NCBI GenBank assembly: GCA_031258265.1
Contig: JAIRNB010000073.1
Coordinates: 1-17,266 of the forward strand
Length of the DNA: 17,266 nt
From: Treponema sp.
GTDB taxonomy: Bacteria > Spirochaetota > Spirochaetia > Treponematales > Breznakiellaceae
Direction of reading: 5' to 3'
In this document: piece by piece, positions 13,590 to 17,266 of the stretch
Numbering within the stretch: the stretch's first letter is position 1
How the letters are laid out: the number at the start of each line of letters is the position of its first letter
Notes under the pieces: model-generated
The model's input: only the letters and a program-made list of their open reading frames with translations
Told to the model about the DNA's origin: nothing
Database searches by the model: none
Made by a program: the position numbers and the translations under genes

Positions 13590-15347
13590 ATGAAACCTGC
13601 CATCCACACCCTACTAGTCTATATCCTTTTTATCTGTTCCGGTAGCCTCGTAACGCTGGAAGCTCTGGACGAGCGGAGTATCACCATAGGGGGTGAACAG
13701 CGGTGGCAGGCGGCGGAACACCGTTCCGGGGTTACGGAGCTTGGATCGCTGCGGCCCTGGCCGGTCCTGGCCCTGTCCAGCGGAACCGAATCCCCGGCCC
13801 CCCTAAACCGGGGCTTACCCTATGATCCGCCGGGGAACGCCGAAGCCCCGGATCTGATCCTCACTTTTGACGAAGAATCCCCGGACTTATTCGGCAGCCG
13901 GGGGGGCCGGTATTCAATTATCGCCCCCGGGGCGGCGGGGACCCTTCTCTCCTCCGCCGGGCCCGAATGGGCCCGCCACGGGGAAGGGGCGGCATTCTTT
14001 TCCACCGCCGCCGGGCCAGGGCCGCTGGGGAAGACGATACCCCCGGCGGCGGAATCTTCGCGGGACGAGGAACGGGCGGGCCCCCTGGTCATTATCCCCC
14101 GCAGCCCGGAGGCCCTGTTTGCCGCCGGCCGCAGGGTCCGGGATTTCAGCCTGGAATTTTGGCTGTACCCGCTGAACGTGGGAAACGGGGAGCAGATTCT
14201 CAGTTGGAGTTCATCCCGGTCCGGGATTCAGGGGGCCTATTACTTCCAGCATATCCGCTGTTCAGTGCAAAAAAACCGGCTTGCCTGGGATTTTGGCGGC
14301 TTTTTCACAAGCCCCGGCGGGGAAGAAACCCTCAACGCCGTCCTGAACGGTTCAAGTACCGTGGTCCCCAAATTGTGGAGTCACCATTTGATTCGTTTTG
14401 ACGCGGATTCGGGCCTTCTGGAATACCTGGTAAACGGTTCGGTCGAATCCATCGTTTATTTAACGGATACCGGGGCGGAGGGAGGAGAGGTATACAGCCC
14501 CCTGATCGGCGAAGGAGGGGAATTTGTCCTGGGAAAGGGCTACACCGGACTCCTGGACGAATTCCGTATCCACCGCCGTTATGCCGGGAGGCCGGGGAGG
14601 GAATTCGGCCTTGAGGGAACCATTCAAAAGTACCCCCCCGCCGGAGGCCGGGTAGAGACCAGGGCCTTTGATCTGGGCGCGGCTTCCGGCGCGGTCTTAC
14701 GGCTGGAGGCCCTGGGGGGCCGGATCAGGCTGGGGGGAAATTCAAAGATCAACGATTATGCCGGACAGGGCCCCCTTTCCTTTGCCGATAATTCGGCGAT
14801 CCAGTTTTTCATCCGGGCGGGGGATAATCCTTACCGCTGGACCGAATCGGACTGGCAGGTGGTGGAGGCGGGGACCGAATTGAACCCGGTCTTGCGGGGC
14901 CGTTATGTACAGATCGCGGCGAATCTCTACCCCGGCGCCGCCGGGGAAACCAGCCCTTATCTGGAGGAACTGCGGATCGTCTACCGGCCCAACGAGATTC
15001 CCCGGCCCCCCTCCCGGCTCAGCGTCCTGGTCCGGGACGGCGGAGTGGAACTAAGCTGGCGGAATCCTACCGGAGACAGGCCCGACGGCTACCTGGTATA
15101 TTACGGAACCGCCCGGGGAGAGTATTTTGGGACCGGCGTTCTGCAGGGCCCTTCACCTATCAACGCGGGAAAACGCACTGTCCTCCGCCTTGAGGGGCTG
15201 GATAATGGGATTCTCTATTACATCGCCGTAGCTTCCTACAGAATCATTCCCGGTTCAGGAAAGGCGGATGAACTTTTGATAGGAGAATTCTCGCAGGAGG
15301 TGACGGTACGGCCGCTTTTGGCTTATAATATACCCCAAAATGAATAA
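13590..15347 (+). CDS. Exported LamG-like / fibronectin type III protein
   Basis: A 585-residue protein with an N-terminal signal sequence (MKPAIHTLLVYILFICSGSL, probable cleavage near residue 25). Residues about 178-335 form a concanavalin A/LamG-type sandwich: RDFSLEFWLYPLNVGNG, SHHLIRFDADSGLLEYLVNGS, and LLDEFRIHRRYAG are typical. A second beta-rich region follows (about 350-470), and then a fibronectin type III domain (about 472-580: PPSRLSVLVRDGGVELSWRNPTGDRPDGYLVYYG ...). These are binding or adhesion modules; no enzyme motif is seen. It is likely periplasmic or surface-attached. It starts 18 bp from the divergent uvrC with no clear ribosome binding site; no alternative start would keep the signal peptide. 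Its stop overlaps the HDOD gene start as ATGAATAA. Confidence 0.85.
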   Translation: MKPAIHTLLVYILFICSGSLVTLEALDERSITIGGEQRWQAAEHRSGVTELGSLRPWPVLALSSGTESPAPLNRGLPYDPPGNAEAPDLILTFDEESPDLFGSRGGRYSIIAPGAAGTLLSSAGPEWARHGEGAAFFSTAAGPGPLGKTIPPAAESSRDEERAGPLVIIPRSPEALFAAGRRVRDFSLEFWLYPLNVGNGEQILSWSSSRSGIQGAYYFQHIRCSVQKNRLAWDFGGFFTSPGGEETLNAVLNGSSTVVPKLWSHHLIRFDADSGLLEYLVNGSVESIVYLTDTGAEGGEVYSPLIGEGGEFVLGKGYTGLLDEFRIHRRYAGRPGREFGLEGTIQKYPPAGGRVETRAFDLGAASGAVLRLEALGGRIRLGGNSKINDYAGQGPLSFADNSAIQFFIRAGDNPYRWTESDWQVVEAGTELNPVLRGRYVQIAANLYPGAAGETSPYLEELRIVYRPNEIPRPPSRLSVLVRDGGVELSWRNPTGDRPDGYLVYYGTARGEYFGTGVLQGPSPINAGKRTVLRLEGLDNGILYYIAVASYRIIPGSGKADELLIGEFSQEVTVRPLLAYNIPQNE

Positions 15348-16197
15348 GGATCTTCAATACAAAATTGACGGGTACATACAAAACATGCCTAGTCTCCCTA
15401 CTTCGGTAAAAAAAGTATTGGAAGTCTGCAATAATCCCCAGGCAAGCCCCTGGGATTTGAACTATATCATTTCCCTGGACCCGGTTTTAACAGGAAGAGT
15501 CCTTAAACTTATAAATTCCGCTTATTACAGCCTGTCCCAGCAGGTTACCACGCTGGTGCGGGCAATTATCATGCTGGGGCTTAATACCGTAAAGAATTTG
15601 GCCCTTTCCACCGCCGTACTGGCCAGTATGCGGAAAAGGGGCGGCGGCGACGGAATCAACATGGAAGCCTTTTGGCGGCACTCCCTCGGAGTCGGCGTCA
15701 TGTCTAAACTCCTGGCCAAGACCCGGGGGATCGACACAAAGCGGCTGGAAGAATATTTTACCGCCGGACTCCTCCATGACATTGGTAAAATACCCCTTAA
15801 TATGGTAATTGCGGAATCCTATGCCACCATAATCCAGGCCGCGAAAAAGAAGAGGCTGTCCCTTTACCGGGCGGAAAACCAATTCCTGGGGATCAGCCAC
15901 TGCGGCAGCGGGGAACAAATCGTCAACGAATGGAAACTCCAAGGCGCTATCGGGGACGTTATTGTAAATCACCATACCTGTGCAGAATATTCCGGTCCCC
16001 ACAGGGATCTTCTTTACAATGTGGCCCTGGCAAACTATGCTATTCAGCAGTGGAATATTGGATTTGCCGGGGATTCCCTCCCGGAAATCGATCCCGCGAC
16101 CTGGAACGTTCTCAATGTAAAGCCCGGCATTAGCCAGCGCTTAATGAACACAGTCGCCGAGGAAATCGAAAAAGCTGAGATTTTTTTGAGGCTTTAA
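15340..16197 (+). CDS. HDOD-domain signalling protein
   Basis: A 285-residue cytoplasmic protein almost entirely covered by an HDOD domain (about 13-215). It opens with LPTSVKKVLEVCNNP, then SLDPVLTGRVLKLINSAYYS, and an IIMLGLNTVKNLALSTAV helix, all typical of the family. It keeps the HD-phosphohydrolase-like residues His114 and His146-Asp147 (GLLHDIGKIPLN) as well as NHH near 210, so some metal binding or catalysis cannot be excluded, although most HDOD proteins are regarded as non-catalytic regulators in chemotaxis and c-di-GMP networks. The ATG lies 8 bp inside the 3' end of the LamG/FN3 gene, implying coupled translation. The metallo-hydrolase gene follows after 44 bp. Confidence 0.92.
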   Translation: MNKDLQYKIDGYIQNMPSLPTSVKKVLEVCNNPQASPWDLNYIISLDPVLTGRVLKLINSAYYSLSQQVTTLVRAIIMLGLNTVKNLALSTAVLASMRKRGGGDGINMEAFWRHSLGVGVMSKLLAKTRGIDTKRLEEYFTAGLLHDIGKIPLNMVIAESYATIIQAAKKKRLSLYRAENQFLGISHCGSGEQIVNEWKLQGAIGDVIVNHHTCAEYSGPHRDLLYNVALANYAIQQWNIGFAGDSLPEIDPATWNVLNVKPGISQRLMNTVAEEIEKAEIFLRL

Positions 16198-16241
16198 CCT
16201 GGGGTTTTGGGAACTCAGCTTGGGCCGGCAGGAGTGGGGGC

Positions 16242-17153
16242 ATGTTTTATACCCGTTTTTGGGGTGTTCGGGGTTCAATTCCCACCCCCGGACCGGCAAC
16301 AGTCGTCTATGGCGGTAATACCGCCTGTCTGGAAATTCGCGCCGGTAAACGGCTTCTTATCGTGGATTTAGGTACCGGCGTCAAACCCCTGGGCGATTGG
16401 CTCTTGGCCAACGAGTTAAAAGAACACCCCGTGGAAGCGGATATTTTTATTACCCATACCCATTGGGATCACATCATGGGTTTCCCCATGTTTGGCCCGG
16501 TTTTTGTCCCCGGCACCAAACTTAAAATGTGGGGCTCCGTTTCCTATGACGGGGACAGTCTGGAAAAAATTATCGGAGTCCAGCTTTCTTACCGGTACTG
16601 GCCCGTCCGCCTGGATGAACTTTCCGCCCACATCGAATATGAGGAAATCAAACAGGGATCAATGGATCTCGGCGGCGGCCTCCGTCTTTTAACCAAATAT
16701 ATGAACCATCCCATTTTATGCCTGGGTTACCGTTTTGAGTACGAAGGCAAGTCCATCGTCACCGCCTTTGACACCGAACCGTTTTATAATATTTTCCCCA
16801 CAAACAAGGATGATCCCGCCTACAACGAAGAAGCCGCCCGGGAAGGGGAGCAGGTCGCCGAATCGGAGAATCAGCAGATCCTGGACTTCATACGGGGGGC
16901 GGACATACTCATCTACGATTCCCATTATACCGAGGAAGAATACAAAAGCCATATAGGCTGGGGGCACAGCTCCTACCAAACCGCCATCGACAACGCCCTT
17001 AAAACAGGGGTAAAAAAGCTGATCTGTTTCCACCATGAACCCCGGCGTACCGATGAAGAACTGGCGGCCCTGGAAGCCGAATTCCGCCAACGCTACGCCT
17101 CTGAACCGCTGGAGATCATAATAGCCCGGGAGGGCATGACCGTCGAAGCCTAA
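16242..17153 (+). CDS. Metallo-beta-lactamase-fold hydrolase
   Basis: A 303-residue soluble protein with the metal-binding signature HTHWDH (His72, His74, Asp76, His77) in FITHTHWDHIMGFPMF. Further probable ligands are His156 (KYMNHP), Asp177 (TAFDTEP) and His264 (CFHHEP), giving a full two-metal site. The N-terminus FWGVRGSIPTPGPATVVYGGNTACLE is typical of the COG1235-like phosphodiesterase/hydrolase group rather than of true beta-lactamases. No signal peptide is present. The substrate is not predictable; a cyclic nucleotide or phosphodiester is a family-level guess. The start has a good ribosome binding site (AGGAG at about 16229-16233). It is the last gene of the LamG/HDOD unit and is followed within 20 bp by repeat copy R3. 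Confidence 0.9.
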   Translation: MFYTRFWGVRGSIPTPGPATVVYGGNTACLEIRAGKRLLIVDLGTGVKPLGDWLLANELKEHPVEADIFITHTHWDHIMGFPMFGPVFVPGTKLKMWGSVSYDGDSLEKIIGVQLSYRYWPVRLDELSAHIEYEEIKQGSMDLGGGLRLLTKYMNHPILCLGYRFEYEGKSIVTAFDTEPFYNIFPTNKDDPAYNEEAAREGEQVAESENQQILDFIRGADILIYDSHYTEEEYKSHIGWGHSSYQTAIDNALKTGVKKLICFHHEPRRTDEELAALEAEFRQRYASEPLEIIIAREGMTVEA

Positions 17154-17170
17154 GCCCGTATTGTTTTTTT

Positions 17171-17266
17171 GGGCGCATCCCCGGCTTCACCGGGGACCGG
17201 GCTATCGCTGCAATTCCTCAGCCCGCCTGTGGCGGGCTTCCGGTATTTCCGCTCTATCCCTTGCGC
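17171..17266 (+). repeat. Modular palindromic repeat, copy R3
   Basis: It begins GGGCGCATCCCC and ends ATCCCTTGCGC at the last base of the window, so it may extend further. The hairpins are CCCCGG-CTTCA-CCGGGG (17179-17195) and GCCCGCC-TGT-GGCGGGC (17221-17237). Shared blocks ACCGGGCT, CAATTCCTCAG and CCGGTATTTCCG match copy R2. It lies just downstream of the metallo-hydrolase stop codon, after a run of seven T. Confidence 0.8.

Noticed and set aside
17154..17174. Terminator after the metallo-hydrolase gene
   Set aside because: GCCC and GGGC could pair, but the T-run is in the loop rather than after the stem.

Overview
The window is gene-dense, GC-rich chromosomal DNA with short intergenic gaps. 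The gene set suggests a Treponema-type spirochaete, possibly one of the high-GC insect-gut or free-living lines. It includes a PilZ c-di-GMP receptor, an HDOD protein, a secreted LamG/FN3 protein, a TRAP-type binding protein whose signal peptide ends in the '..AFA-GG' style common in treponemes, and a 564-residue cofactor-independent phosphoglycerate mutase. This placement is inference from protein style; there is no rRNA or marker gene.

Layout. (1) 86-3224, plus strand: gpmI, then a beta-helix repeat protein 10 bp later. (2) 3274-6717, minus strand, read from the right: an OmpR-type response regulator overlapping its sensor kinase by 4 bp, then a zinc-dependent phospholipase C-like gene split in two by an in-frame TGA, ending at a hairpin/T-run terminator. 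(3) 6718-7680: a 963-bp gap with no credible gene, full of palindromes. (4) 7681-10019, minus strand: a PilZ protein overlapping a TPR protein that carries a natural hexahistidine run. (5) 10020-10387: an intergenic stretch with a second palindromic repeat and the pilZ promoter. (6) 10388-13571, minus strand: uvrC followed by an orphan TRAP binding protein. (7) 13590-17153, plus strand, divergent from uvrC: LamG/FN3 protein, HDOD protein and metallo-beta-lactamase-fold hydrolase. (8) 17171-17266: a third copy of the palindromic repeat.

The genes are mostly housekeeping or signalling (glycolysis, nucleotide excision repair, two-component, c-di-GMP and HDOD signalling). The unusual content is the repeat DNA. 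One family (6820-6961, 10152-10252 reversed, 17171-17266) has conserved ends and spacer blocks, but its hairpin arms differ between copies while staying self-complementary. A second, cloverleaf-like element (7593-7684) has a recognisable half copy at 4391-4420, and both copies abut a stop codon. Palindromic or 15-bp-unit DNA is also inserted in frame in three conserved genes: a perfect 30-bp palindrome in gpmI, a GC-rich insert in the kinase ATP-binding domain plus a 3 x 15 bp tail repeat, and a 15-bp repeat array in uvrC. This is reminiscent of Rickettsia palindromic elements, which insert into genes, but nothing here could be checked against a database.
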